This document shows, piece by piece, positions 37,114 to 48,751 of a DNA stretch of 64,000 bases. The notes below the pieces were generated by a model, which saw nothing but the letters and a program-made list of their open reading frames with translations, made no database searches and was not told the origin of the DNA. A program made the translations under genes and the position numbers. Numbering within the stretch: position 1 is the stretch's first letter; the number at the start of each line of letters is the position of its first letter. The stretch comes from Lepturacanthus savala (Eukaryota > Chordata > Actinopteri > Scombriformes > Trichiuridae), in assembly GCA_030544235.1 (NCBI GenBank), contig CM060465.1:12162001-12226000 (forward strand), written 5' to 3'.

Positions 37114-38084
37114 GTTGTATGTGGCCTTGAACAGAGAAGGGATGTTGAGAGGTGAAGGTGGGGTTGTCTGAGCCCAAGTGTGTGTGTGATGGGGTGTCCC
37201 ATTATCTGCGTACCACCCTGGACCCAATTATAAATCTGGGCTGACCTGGACAGTAGTCACAAGGAGAACACAGGGAAGGACATAGACATGCCGTGTTTAA
37301 ATCTTGTCTTCCCTTAATGCTATGTGCACACATATGGGTGCATGTGCATCAAACATACCAGTCTCTTCTGTAGGTGTTGTTAGATTGGTGGAGGCTGTTA
37401 CATTGAATACAGGTGTATGGCTGAGAAAAAACAAGGTTTTCTCGTTGATTAATGAGGTGTGACCAGCCATCAGTGTTGTGTTCTTAGGTAGAGTGAATTC
37501 TTTTTCTCAGGAGATTTAAACGGGGATGAAAAAAACAGACCAACACACACACATTGAGAGTGGATAACTCCCGGCGGAGTTCCTCTGCAGCCTTGTGAAA
37601 GTGCACATGTTGACTGGAGACCACTAATGGTTTGTGTTGCCAGACGGAGGTGTTGCACCAGTGATTTGGGAAGTGGAGGACAACATCCCTGGCATACAGT
37701 AAGATGGATTCTGAGTGGCAACTTCACCGGTCAAGGGCAGGAGCTTGTTTTTGAGGACACCAGGTGGAGGAGGAAGGGGCATTAGGTGCCCGCAGTGGGA
37801 GCGCTGGAGAAAGGGCAACGAAGACGAAAGGGACAAGAGAAAGGGTGCAAAGGAAGCGACGGACAAGTCTTACACAGCAGGAATAGCAAGGTGATTGAAA
37901 AAATAAAAGCAGCAGTTACTTTCTAATGTTAGTCCAAAGTTGTTTTACAGTGGCATTTTCTTCCTGAAGGTCATTGAAAATGTGCATATAGCAGCAAACG
38001 CACGCTTATGAAGTTAATCTCTTTAATCACATAATGACTAACAGCATGGCCAAAATAAAGTCTGGTGTATTTCATAAAATGTGA
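36171..38084. other. Intergenic sequence with CA repeat
   Basis: CA-rich and CT-rich runs occur at 36210-36230 and 36260-36290. 36780-36910 is GC-rich (GTGGCGGCCGCACAGGGGCC). Several frames up to 125 codons are open but carry no domain. Confidence 0.5.
37077..37111. repeat. (AC)n microsatellite
   Basis: This is a 35-bp perfect AC run. Confidence 0.98.
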
Positions 38085-39060
38085 TTTATTCATTGCATTC
38101 CCCCAGAGAGCGCCACAAAGACAATGCTTTACATTCACTTATTTCAGCCTAATGCGCATTACCTATAAAAACTGACACAGATGCATTTTTTTCGAGAGCA
38201 TGTAGATGGGATGTGGGACCTGAAATGACATACTATTCTCTGGTTTTGATATCATAATAAGTAAATCATATTTCACGAGCGGCCAATTGTGCGCTGCACC
38301 TTAATCTGTAAGTATTATAATACATCAGCCATCCAAGAAGCAATCACGTCATGCCTGTAATGCCGAAGGCGACGGGGACCGCTGATGTGTGAAATAAAGG
38401 ACAGCTTGATAGCACTTGAGCAGTCCCGTATGATCCATGCAGAAACGTCCACATAAGGAGACAATGGGAATTCTCAGAGAGTCTAAAATGTAATACATCA
38501 CAAAGTCTTCAGCGCCACAATGAGAGGGAGACAAAAGGCAATAAATCATTGCAGACATTGTGTGACCCTTTTACATAATCCCTTTCTAAGTTTGTCACGG
38601 TGAAGCGGCCATCGAGAACCTATTGGCCCGAACAAGTTTTACCTGCAGAAGAAGCCACTTGTCAGGTCGCTTTATAAACTTTTGGACATATTGCGGGTCC
38701 TGAGCTGGAAGATAAATATAATCCAGGCTGACTATTGCATTCACCGGGCATGATCCAGCATTCTCAAACATTTATATTTATTTAATGCAAAGTAATCACT
38801 CAGAGAGGGTTCGTCATTACTGAGACAAAGGAAACAGACGTGGCACGATTTAATTATGTTGCGTCAGATGATTGTCATTCCATGCAGAGACCTTTTGCTG
38901 CGCTTATCTCGACTCCACTGGGGTTATGACCACTGCTGTTAATAGTCTGTTAAAAGTCTGTTGTTTGCATCAGCAATTTACCTAATGTAATTGGGGTCAC
39001 GTTGGAGAGCAGGTAAATAGAGATGAGAAGCTCTCCCAGCTGCATTTGGTGTTTCATATA
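38085..39060. promoter_or_regulatory. Strong candidate conserved non-coding block
   Basis: Nearly 1 kb of repeat-free, information-rich sequence with retained CpGs. Examples are ACGAGCGGCCAATTGTGCGC (about 38275), GCGACGGGGACCGCTGATG (about 38370), CACGGTGAAGCGGCCATCG (about 38597) and CACGATTTAATTATGTTGCG (about 38843). AT-rich homeodomain-type cores alternate with these. No continuous frame fits on either strand. This is the region I would test first for conservation with other vertebrates. Confidence 0.45.
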
Positions 39061-39356
39061 AACATAATCTTGGATTGGTTTACAAGGAGTCTGGCATATA
39101 AGGTTTGATGGTTTCAGATTTTACAGTCTTGTGCAGAATCTCATGAGGTGAAACATCAATGTCACTGTCAAGGTCATAAACAAAGCAGCAGATGCAAATT
39201 TTTTTATTGGAGGCCTTTGCCCCTTCCTGCTTCCCTCCCCCACCTGTTATCGCTAACATATTGCAATATCCAATTATATCACTCATGTTAATTACATATT
39301 TTTAAATTCCATAAATGTGTGTGAATGTGCTCATTGCGGGTGTTTTTGTGAATGTA
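39061..39356. other. Intergenic spacer, no feature seen
   Basis: A short minus-strand frame at 39080-39286 has no recognisable content. Confidence 0.5.
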
Positions 39357-39554
39357 CACTACCGTTCAAAAGTTTGGGGTCGCCCAGACAATTTTGTGTT
39401 TTTCAAGGGTTTTCTAATCATCCATTAGCCTTCTGACATTTGAGGCAAGAATATTCATTTACCACATTAGCAATGTATAGAGTGTATTTCAAACACTGCT
39501 TTTCTTTCAAAATAGGGAATTTTCTAAGTGACTCCAAACTTTTGAACGGTAGTG
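39357..39554. mobile_element. Tc1/mariner-type miniature element
   Basis: The inverted ends are CACTACCGTTCAAAAGTTTG and CAAACTTTTGAACGGTAGTG, an exact match over 20 bp, and TA duplications lie at 39355-39356 and 39555-39556. The 198-bp element keeps only the tips and part of the right flank of the same Tc1-like family seen at 6365-6841 (shared TCTAATCATCCATTA and CATTTACCACATTAGCAATG). It has no transposase. Confidence 0.92.
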
Positions 39555-39724
39555 TATACATGTTTATCTGTGTATGTTTGTGTGTCTACAGGAGTGTGTG
39601 TTGTCCAGGCCTGGAAGAGATGTTCCTCCAGGGTGCCATTTTATTTCACACCTGTTCCATCTTCCTTCTCTTTCTCTCTTTATTCCGCCACCTAATTCGC
39701 AGAGGTCCTGCTAAGCACACATAT

Positions 39725-39975
39725 CTTATTTGATTCCTGAAAGCCAACGCTTCCCCAATCAGCGCTTTTGACAGAGCCGTCTCCATGGCAATCAGATAAG
39801 ACAAGTGTTGCCGTATAATCAGCCGAGTGTCGCCTAATTATCAACAACCTGCGCTCCCCGCCTAATGACTATGACGAAATTCACAAGGAGTCCATTCGAA
39901 GAAAGAACCGGGTTGAAGATCCTTGTCACTAAACTTGCTGCCGTTAATTATGCGTGTTTTGTTATGATTCAAATT
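39725..39975. promoter_or_regulatory. Candidate conserved non-coding element
   Basis: AGCGCTTTTGACAGAGCCGT, GAGTGTCGCCTAATTATCAA and GCCGTTAATTATGCG show retained CpGs next to TAAT/ATTA homeodomain cores and a TGACAG motif of the TALE-homeodomain type. The block is repeat-free and has no consistent coding frame. The factor classes are inference. Confidence 0.45.
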
Positions 39976-40867
39976 AATTGTTGTTATTTCCAAAGTCACA
40001 GCTCTCGTTTCAACCTAGGGGGGAGGGGAGGAGGTGTCTGTGGCACAGTATTTGCTTGTTTTCTCTCCAGCAGGTCAGTTTGTAATTATGTGTTTCACCA
40101 ACCAGTCACCAGCAACTAGAGTGAGAAGGATACAAAGGCAGGAGACACAAACAAAACCTTCCAAAACGTTGATAACCAGTTTATTTCAAAAGTGAAGTTA
40201 GCTTCTATTAAATAGATAATTTATTCAGAAATAATTTATGGGGGCAGGGGGGCAACTTCATGTTTTTCAGCAGGTCCCCCTCCCCCTGCCAGGAAGGGAT
40301 CTGCGCCTGTGGTTATTTCCGGATTCCTAACAGAGTCTAAGATAATGGCTTACACAAGCAGCCAATTAAGAGCATGCAATTAAACATTTTCCAGGTCAAT
40401 GTAAGCAACAGTGTCCCCAATATTTAGCGCTTTGTGGCTGTGAGCGAGTGCACTCTCGTGGGTGAATTTTGTTCATAATATGTATCTTCGAACTGCTGTC
40501 CTGAATGCTATTTCTGTCCCTTGTATCAATACTTCCTCTTGAGCCAGATAGCCACTTACAGGCTTGGACTCAAGGCCTTAACTGTAATGAGAGTTAAACA
40601 CCAGGCCGATAGAGATTTAGTACAAAAAAATTTGTACTAACGACATGGGGTCTGACATTCCTGTGAAAAAGAAATGGAAGCGAGAGTTTGATGGCAGTGA
40701 AAAATACTGAAAGATCCAGATTTTAAGGAATCATCACAAACCTTTAAACTGCAGCAAATCAAACTGGATGTTTATGGGTCAGTGGTAAAAATGTGATGTG
40801 GTGTAACCCTAAAAGCTTGGTACTAGATAGTTTAACTCTTAAAAGTGTTTTAAAAAAGAACACATGG
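39976..40867. other. Intergenic sequence, no gene supported
   Basis: It contains a G-rich patch at 40018-40035 and the hairpin at 40617-40640. A CCTAACAGAGTCTAAG-type complex stretch at 40320-40560 might be weakly conserved. Confidence 0.45.
40617..40640. repeat. Perfect 10-bp inverted repeat
   Basis: TTAGTACAAA pairs with TTTGTACTAA across an AAAA loop. Confidence 0.9.
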
Positions 40868-41095
40868 AGAGTGACACGTTGGTGCATTGGGTAGCGCTGG
40901 TGCCTCAGAGCAAGAAGGTTGCAGGTTTAAGACCTTGGGCTGGGACCTTTCTCCAAGTCTCTGTGTGTTTTTTCTGGCTTCCTCCCACAGTCCAAAAACA
41001 TGATGAGGTTGATTGGAGACTCTAAATTGCCCGTAGTTGTGAATGGTGTGTGTCCAATGATATGCTGGTGACCTGGTGTTACACCATTTTACACT
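40868..41095 (+). mobile_element. Diverged, truncated copy of the tRNA-headed SINE
   Basis: The head (GGTGCATTGGGTAGCGCTGG, then TGCCTCAGAGCAAGAAGGTT) and the body (TTCCTCCCACAGTCCAAAAA, GACTCTAAATTGCCCGTAG) align along the SINE at 48373-48742. The copy is more diverged, has internal deletions and ends before the 3' tail near GACCTGGTG. No target duplication could be identified. A 130-codon minus-strand frame across it (40850-41242) is an artefact. Confidence 0.8.
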
Positions 41096-41729
41096 TTGTG
41101 TCAAAAAATCACAGAAAATCATGATTTTTGTTAGAAAATAAATAAATAACAAGAAACCAACATGAAGAGGAAATGTACATTTTGAGAGACCTAATGAATA
41201 CTTCCTCAAACTGTATTTTAAAAAAGACTTTGTCTTTCTCATCTTGCCATCATCTTGTCACTGACCCTTATACTACAATGATCTACATGTTACAGTAAAA
41301 CAATGTGTTGTACTAAGCTTATATGATGTGAGATTATACCCTGCTGTGAATAACAAAGAAGGTGAGCATGCAGGGCATTCTGTGACATTTATAGTCAAGT
41401 GATACTAAGTATTATACCATTCCTGAATAAATATGCTGTAATCATGATTTTTAACTGGGATTTGTCAGATGAAAGTTATCATCATATAAATATTTTTTTT
41501 TTTTTATGATAAAGACACAAATCAGGGAAATGTCCCAAGAACCAAAGACACAAAAGATACACCATGCACTGAAATGTTGGTCTTCACGCCCAATAAATTA
41601 CAGTTTAAGAACTGTCTTGTGCCCCAGTTTTTTCTGAGAGCTAGTTTTTGTAGAGCTCTGCAAAAGCTGATTGCAGGCACAAACAGTTCAGAGACTACCA
41701 ATAGAGCTAAATCAAGCACCCCCCTATTA
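41096..41729. other. Intergenic sequence, no feature seen
   Basis: A T13 run lies at about 41493-41505. Overlapping frames on both strands at 41522-41909 are without known content. Confidence 0.5.
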
Positions 41730-42201
41730 CTTAAAGCTGCAGTAGGCAAGTTGAACAAACAATCCAAAACCTTCTGCCTCACTTTGTCTCTCGTTTTCTC
41801 CCTCTCTCTCCCTGCTGATTCGTATCACTCCACCAGCAGCCTCCCCTCCAGGCTCCCTCCAACTCCTCCCACAGGTGTCAGTGGTGTAAGGCTCGAGGCA
41901 GTCTCATAGGAACCTGCAGCGGCCTTAGGCAGCGTGGGTGGCCCTGGAGGAGAAACTTCAACAGGAACAGAAGGGGAAAGACCTTTTCTCCACGGTGGAG
42001 TCCTATATACGCCAAAAAAAGCCCTGCAGCACTGACCGGCTGGTCGCCTGTTTGATTCAGATGAGGTCTCTAATTATATATTATATGATTTTCAGACAAT
42101 TTTTTAAGGAATACTTCAATTAAATATTGTTAGTGGCATACAAATTGTGTTATTTCAACCAAAATTATAAAGTAACAATAATGCTGTACTGCGACTTTAA
42201 G
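41730..42201. mobile_element. Miniature DNA transposon, TA-flanked
   Basis: CTTAAAGCTGCAGTA at 41730-41744 is inverted at 42187-42201 (TACTGCGACTTTAAG), 13 of 15 matching, with TA on each side (41728-41729 and 42202-42203). The 472-bp interior has a CT-rich stretch (about 41785-41815) and no transposase. It matches a common teleost non-autonomous family. Superfamily Tc1/mariner is suggested by the TA duplication. Confidence 0.75.
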
Positions 42202-43496
42202 TAGATTGAATCAAATAAGTTTAAAAGTGGGCCCCAACCTAATCACCTTTAAAATGTATAAAGCCAAAAGATGAGACAAAAAAATCCTCTCTTAATTGTT
42301 CATGACACCAGTTTAATACCGTGTCTCATTAGGACAATGAGACTGAACCAAATTACTACTGAAACTGAACTTCAGCACTCATTCGAACACTTAAGGGGAA
42401 GCACAGAAGAAAAGGCACTGCTGTGCGACCCTAAAACCTTTAAAGACAGAACAGAGTGGCAGATTACCTGACTTATAGAGAATGGTATTAAATACAGAAG
42501 CACTTTGACAAAGTACAGAGTCAGCAGGCACAGCTTGACTGATATAAGAAAACATGGCTCCCCTAAGCAGAGCAACTCAGCCAGCTGTAAAAAAGAAAAC
42601 AAGAGACAATGCAACACTTCTGAACAGAATGCATTAAACTCCCGCCAGTCATAACAAAATATTTTAGGTAATTCATACACAAACATCTCCAGCTGTACTC
42701 TCAAGTGTGGTATAATTTTTTTTCCAGTTTTTTCTCCAATGAATTTACATTCATATGCAAATCATTATCATTAGCATAATACTTTTTGTGAAAAACAAAA
42801 CGGCCTCTTAGATTGGATTCTTTTTTAATTAATTTATCAGACAGAATGGTCATAGTAAACAAATATGCTAGCTTTCACTGTCAACACATGCTTCAATGTC
42901 TGCATGTGGCAGAAAACAGTGTAAATAAGCTATGGTTCATTTTACAGTTAGTTAGGACATCAATGGTCATGGGTGGATACTAAAAATGTCAGCATCTCAT
43001 AACCTCCACCATGCTGAACTCCATGCCTTCTGCACATGAACATCACATTAATTCAATTAAATGTTGTGAACTCATGCAGATTATGTGATATACTGTATAT
43101 AAAACACATGGATACATAGTTGAACTTTGTGGGAATATCTAATTTTAGTTCAACATATTAGCCCTAAGGATTATGAATATTTATTATTTCCTATTTTCAA
43201 CTACATTAATTCTATACAGGCAAGGAGCACACAAGTACCCATATCATGCAAATAGCCATTTTCATGTTTTAGTTTTAAACTCTAGATAAGGTCTACGGGT
43301 AGAGGTTATAAATAATCTGCACCCATGCATTGAAAACAGAAAGCACACAGGCTGAACTTAGAAATATCCCTTTTCATGCCTCATTTGTACTTCCTTGACT
43401 TTGTGATGTCATGCAGTAGCAAACCTCTTCCTGTAGAGGTTCCCAGTACAGCCCTAACTGTTACACCTACTTTTTTCAGTCTTCAAAGTGAAAGAG

Positions 43497-43527
43497 AGTT
43501 TTCATCTCTTCAAAAGAGATGAAAACT
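43497..43527. repeat. Perfect 14-bp hairpin
   Basis: AGTTTTCATCTCTT at 43497-43510 pairs with AAGAGATGAAAACT at 43514-43527 across a CAA loop. No transposon ends flank it. Confidence 0.9.
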
Positions 43528-43941
43528 TTAAATAAAACCCAAAAGTGCATATGTGACCTTTGATATAAACAACTTTAGTAATCAGTGTGACACAGGGATG
43601 CATGTTTTGAGTATATAATGAATTCCGAAATTCTCGTAACATGTAAATATAATCCTGTGTCCTGTAATGACTACCACGACAGGGTTTGCAATAAGCACTT
43701 TTCAAATATCAGCACATATTTATGTGTGTGCATTTCTTGTAGCTCTTTGATTTCCACAAAGAAAACAGGACATTTTTATTACCCAAACAAAGCCGGTTGA
43801 TGCACACTAAGCCAGAAATAAAGCTTTGTGCTGTTCACACACAGCTTTGTGCTGGGTAAAGTAGTGGCTTTAGCCCCTCCACAATAGAAACATCACATCC
43901 CAAATATCGTGGAACAAGGCGGCTTGTGACAAGGCTTTCCT

Positions 43942-44314
43942 CTAAATCTCAGTGACCTGGAGGTTATCTTGAACACAACTAGTAGGCTGACCCTTCAAGG
44001 AAGACATCAATGAGCAAATATGTGGCTTCCCGGAAAAAGAAAATCTAATCCCTGAGTTTGACGCTGAAGAGACTTGATTACTTTTGTTGCTTTGTGGATT
44101 CATTGCAACACTGGAGGCCGGGAGTCTTCCCCCTGGAGACATGAGAGGGATCTCGAAAAGCACAGAGCCTGTCATCTCGCGTTCGTCCTCTCCATCCTCT
44201 TCCCTTGTCATCAACGACTGGATCAGGGATAATGACTCTCACAGGGACCCTTTACAGAAAGGTAGTCATTACGCAGATATGGCAGAGGAGCCACAAATAC
44301 AGTCATCCATGTGA
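43942..44314. other. Stretch open on both strands, identity unknown
   Basis: The minus frame 43942-44214 begins acidic (REEDGEDE) and continues with a serine- and asparagine-rich sequence. The plus frame 44084-44314 contains GDMRGISKSTEPV and LVINDWIRDND, then reaches CAGAAAGGTAGTC, a weak donor-like site near 44260. Neither is recognised. The two-strand openness and complex composition might mark a conserved non-coding block instead of an exon. Confidence 0.25.
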
Positions 44315-44682
44315 TGGTTAACAACACACTACAATACGGTAGCTGAAAGAAAACAAGATCTGCCACCAGTGCATGTAATGCAGTACATCATTTCCTCACC
44401 CTTTACTCCTTGTCATCACCATTATACATCACAGAGAAGGAGATTTGAAAGGAAAAATAACCACATCAGTCATTCAACCTTGGCAGATACATAGAACATG
44501 TTACACTCGTTACATTCCAACACCAGCCTTTTTACAACATGTGCATTCATAAATCAGCGGGAGGACTGTGAGTAGCCTATTCCCTTATTTATTATTTTCC
44601 CAGCCACTTTCAACATTTGCATAAAGGCACAGCAGCTGCTTATGATGTTCTTATTTTGGCAGATGGCTCTTGGCCATTCATG

Positions 44683-44695
44683 CCCCCCCCCCCCC
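44683..44695. repeat. Poly-C run
   Basis: There are 13 consecutive C residues, a length that is unusual in an AT-rich setting. Confidence 0.97.
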
Positions 44696-45904
44696 AATCT
44701 TACTGCTATATGCATTCATAGCTGCTGGAAAACAAGCCTTTTTTAATGCCAGGGCTAAACCCAAACCATTTCTTCTCAACACTGTGAACAGAGCAAACAT
44801 CATTAGTGGCCAGACTGTGAGAACTGCCAAGTCCTCTGACTGCGCAGTAGCACAACTTTAAATTAATAAATTAAAAAGTAAACCTCAGAAACTGGAGGAA
44901 TAGTTTGAGACTTGACAATTGTCAGGTTTAGTAAGACTAAAGCATTCAGTGGTGTTCAGCTTCAGTATGGCGTTAAAGTCAATTAAATTTCCATTTGTAA
45001 GTGTTTCAAATGAATTTCATGTGCATGTAAGATACCTTACTAATTTGCCATATGTGCACAGCCACAGGTGGACAACCTCACAATGATGACTAAGCTGTAG
45101 TGTGCATGAGGTATGTATGGAGACATTTACATTAATGCTGATTTACTACCTTCATGTCTTAATACCACAGAACTTCTCTTTCATCAATTCTCTCATCCTT
45201 CATCACCCCTCTCCTCCTTTCCCTCTCTCTCATACTGTATAACTAACAGCCTTGCATTCTGCTGTTGCTTAAAAGTTGCAGCATGAGCCACAGGCAAGGC
45301 TATGTGCAGCAGGCAGCTCGTAAAGCTACTGGGAGTGGAGGTATCGTGGTAAATAAATAATTAGTTATTTAATATTATAATTATACTGGAACAGAATCAG
45401 AGGATAGGGGACTCACACAGGAGGTGTAAAAGGATAACTGCAGTATTCAATGAGCACACAAGACAAAGAGCAATAAAATTGTACCTTGTATATGTATTAT
45501 AATGTGAGGGAGCCAATCACCACCATTATTAGACCTAAGCATGCTGCATGCTTTCTGTTTCATTGACAAGGATGAGATTGACTCCTTAGGTTTCGAAATT
45601 TAGTACCAAAAAAAGAAGGCTTTTTGTTCCTCGATTGTATCAAAGCAGTCAGTACCATCGAAGTATCAAAACCCCTAAAATTATGCTTGAGTAAATGAAA
45701 AACACAATTAACAATTATGATTTTAAAAAATCTATTTCATTACCAGGCAAGAGTGTTTGTAAAGAGTGTGCCGTGATTCAGTAGTTTTAAGATTTTCAAC
45801 AAAAATAAAACAGCTTGTATTCTAAGTGAAATTACAGGAAGTCCCCACTCCCAGTATCATTTATCCATCGCCAGCAGCATCATCATGCTATAAAGGAACG
45901 GAAT

Positions 45905-46020
45905 CTCTTGTCTGTGTCTATATGTGTGTTTTTGTGTGTGTGCCTGTGTGTTGCACATCTTGAGAACCACTCATCCAGTCAACTTCACATACTTGGTAGG
46001 CACATTAGCATTTCAGTTTA
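45905..46020 (+). repeat. Fragment of a teleost dispersed repeat
   Basis: A GT-rich start (TGTGTGTTTTTGTGTGTGTG) is followed by CATCTTGAGAACCACTCATC and CAACTTCACATACTTGG. This is a diverged form of a fish repeat that I recognise by its CTCGAGAACC and GATCGACTTCACACTTGG motifs. Its class is not known to me. Confidence 0.45.
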
Positions 46021-46063
46021 TATTCTGCTTGTTCAGCAGTTGTTTGATACATTGAACGCATTC

Positions 46064-46352
46064 TGTGGCTGTGGCTCAGAACTACAGCAGCTGTCCACTG
46101 GCCTGAGAATCAGCGGTTCGATTCCTGTCTCCTCCAGCCTGCAGGTCCATGTATCCTTTAGCAAGATACTTAACCCCAAATTACTCCTGATGGCTCTTTT
46201 ATTGGTGTGTGAATGATTAGATTCTCTTGACAAGCGAATGGAACCTTTGATGGTGCTATCAGTGTATGAATGGGTGAATGAACACTTGCAGGTTAAAGTG
46301 CTTTGGCTGGTTAAAAAGACTAGAAAGGTGCTATACGAATGCAGCACATTTA
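46064..46352 (+). mobile_element. tRNA-derived SINE, second family
   Basis: The head has an A-box-like TGGCTCAGAAC at 46072-46082 and an exact B box GGTTCGATTCC at 46115-46125, the internal promoter of RNA polymerase III. The body (CTCCTCCAGCCTGCAGGTCC, then CAAGATACTTAACCCCAAAT, then AATGGGTGAATGAACACTTG) and the end (GTGCTATACGAATGCAGCAC followed by ATTTA) follow a well-known fish SINE. It is diverged from the consensus. No target duplication was found. Confidence 0.75.
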
Positions 46353-48363
46353 CGATTCAGAGAGGATTTGAAGTGATATTTTCATTCTCAATTTTGATAA
46401 TTTTGGTGGAGGTGATTTTCCTTTGGATGTAGTAAGGTTCTTTTGGAGGTGCCAGAAATTGTAGTAATAACCCTGGGTTCAATAGGAAGAGAAGTGGGGT
46501 TGAAGCTATTATCAAGGGTCCTCCACTGTGGTGCAAACAGAATCTCAGTCTCCAGACGGTCAAGAGGAACTTTTTACTTGTTAAAGTTCGATTGTTAGCC
46601 CAGGGACCTCCTGTGGTAATGTAGTGATGGATAGCTCCATAAAAATCAATACTAGTAAATATCAATCCTAGTAGCATGGTGAATACTTTTGGTGCATGCT
46701 ATCATCCATCTCTCCATGGTACCCCAAGCTATCAGAGAACTCAAAGCCCAGCATTACCAGCTTCTGGCAGTGTGTCAATTCATACACACAAAATGCTACA
46801 TATATTCAATCAGGAGAAAGTCATGTTTCACAGTGAGCAAATTATTTACTGACATATGCACAATAAGATGACATGTAAAAAGTCTTTGGTGACCAGATCC
46901 CATGAGGAGGGTAGCGAAGTGGAGATTACTGCCGGACATCCCCCCCAGATGGAGTCTAGACACTGATGGTGATGAAGAGGTGCTGGGATCTGGATGACGA
47001 GGAGAGGAGCCTGTTCCTGTCGAGCTCAGACCTGGCTGCTGAAGTGATGAGCTGGAGGTGAATGGTGTGGAGGAGGGTGGCAGTGATTCTTGCTGAAATA
47101 ATAGCTGACATGACAGAGAGGGAACCAGATTTATGGTGTATCGTTGCTGGAGATTGAGATTTTTTATTGACAGACCTAATAATCGTACTGCTCAAGCACA
47201 TACAGGATCAAATAAAAGCACCACTGTGAGCAATTTTTTCCATTCATTTTTCACCAGGTTGCAGTGGGAATTAGAGGGCATATTAAGTTCTAACATGGTC
47301 TATTTCATGTATACACTATACAAAGAATTATTTTTTATACTTGCTCTTGTGATTGGCGTCTACCACATTGCTCTCATTGTTGAACCTACTGCTAAGTCTA
47401 TGAATATTGTTTAACTGTAGTTGAGTCCACTGTGAATGCAATGGTCTGACAAATGAACTTTCACTTCAACAGTAAAAATACAATTATTTTTTGTTTTCAT
47501 CAGCCATGAATTTATTGACTTCATGTACAATAAATTGTCTACTATACCATATTTTGTTTTTACAGTTTGAATCTGACAATCAAACTCCATAGATTTTAAA
47601 AGCAACATTGTCTACTTGTAAAACCACACTAGTGCAAAAGTTAATGCTTGTAAAGGAGCTTTTAATGGTTAGCATTATGTTCTTTACTGAAAGCAGATGG
47701 TTATCAATAAATAATGAATAATTATCAAAGGTAGTTATACATTTATAAAAGAAAAAGTATAATTTTATTTATTGGACTATATAGCATGTCTCTAGACTTT
47801 AACACAGATCATAATTAACTATGCTTGGCACACACACTGGGGACACCACGAGGAGTTGGACTAGGCATAATAAGCATGGCAAAATTTTACAGTATTAACT
47901 TAACAAACAGCAGTAGTCGGACAGTAGCAGTCATCCGACGGTATAGCGGTGAAACAAAACTACATAGTAAACAAGAGGACACTGGTCCCTTGACTGTACA
48001 CTCAGCATCAGAGTTCTCTGCTAGGATGATATGCCTCTTAACAGTTCAGAAAGCACGTTTCAGTGTGTCTCAGTTTCATCTCATGGTTCCCGTGCCATTC
48101 AGAGGGTGACAAGGTCGGCCAGAAAGATACACAGCAGGGTACTAGTAACACTGTAGACTTGATGAAGAAAAGCTGTTGATTTTCTTTTCTGCAGGAAATG
48201 TAGAGTAGTTGGGGTGCAAGAGTGGTTTTTCTATCAGGAAGAATATGCTCAGTTTCACAATAAGTGGAGTTCTCAGAAACCTGCTGGCAGCAGCTTTGTT
48301 TCAGATTTATATTCTTCTGTTAGGAGTCCATGCAAATACAGGGAGAAAAAGTTTTCAGCAGAG
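46353..48363. other. Intergenic sequence, no gene supported
   Basis: 46925-47100 is GA/TG-rich and could be a decayed repeat (GATGACGAGGAGAGGAGCC). Short frames elsewhere are without domains. Confidence 0.5.
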
Positions 48364-48372
48364 TGTATATTC

Positions 48373-48742
48373 GACGGGGCGACATGGTGGCGCAGGGGTT
48401 AGCGCTGTTGCCTCACAGCAAGAAGGTCGCAGGTTCAAGAACTCCTTGGTCCGGGGTCTGGGACCTTTCTGTGTGGAGTTTGCATGTTCTCCCCGTGTCT
48501 GCGTGGGTTTTCACCGGGTACTCCGGCTTCCTCCCACAGTCCAAAAACATGCTGAGTTTAATTGGAGACTCTAAATTGCCCGTAGGTGTGAGTGTGTGAG
48601 TGAATGGTGTGTGTGCCCCACGATTGGCTGGCGACCATCTGGGGTGTATCCCTGCCTCTCGCCGTAACGCGCTGGGATAGGCTCCAGCAGACCCCTGCGA
48701 CCCTAATGAGGAATAAGCAGGTATAGAAAATGACTGACTGAC
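48373..48742 (+). mobile_element. tRNA-headed SINE, full-length copy 1
   Basis: This is a 370-bp element bounded by exact TGTATATTC target duplications at 48364-48372 and 48743-48751. The head carries an A-box TGGCGCAGGGG at 48388-48398 and a mutated B box GGTTCAAGAAC at 48432-48442. The body includes GTGGAGTTTGCATGTTCTCC and CTTCCTCCCACAGTCCAAAA. The 3' end is GAATAAGCAGGTATAGAAAA followed by a (TGAC)n tail. Direct repeats plus a short simple tail show insertion by target-primed reverse transcription, driven by a LINE partner that shares the tail. Confidence 0.93.
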
Positions 48743-48751
48743 TGTATATTC

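Larger units (their letters stand above)
42204..45904. other. Intergenic sequence with one ORF-bearing patch
   Basis: No gene is recognised. Items inside are a hairpin at 43497-43527, a stretch open on both strands at 43942-44314, a C13 run at 44683-44695, and AT-rich runs at 45340-45375. Confidence 0.5.

Noticed and set aside
36753..37130. 125-codon plus-strand open reading frame
   Set aside because: It runs into the AC microsatellite and shows no domain. GC-rich DNA in its first half explains the openness.
40850..41242. 130-codon minus-strand open reading frame
   Set aside because: Much of it is the antisense of a decayed SINE copy.
48388..48442. Possible tRNA gene because of A-box and B-box motifs
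   Set aside because: No cloverleaf can be formed, the B box is mutated, and the sequence is the head of a SINE. The same holds for 46072-46125.
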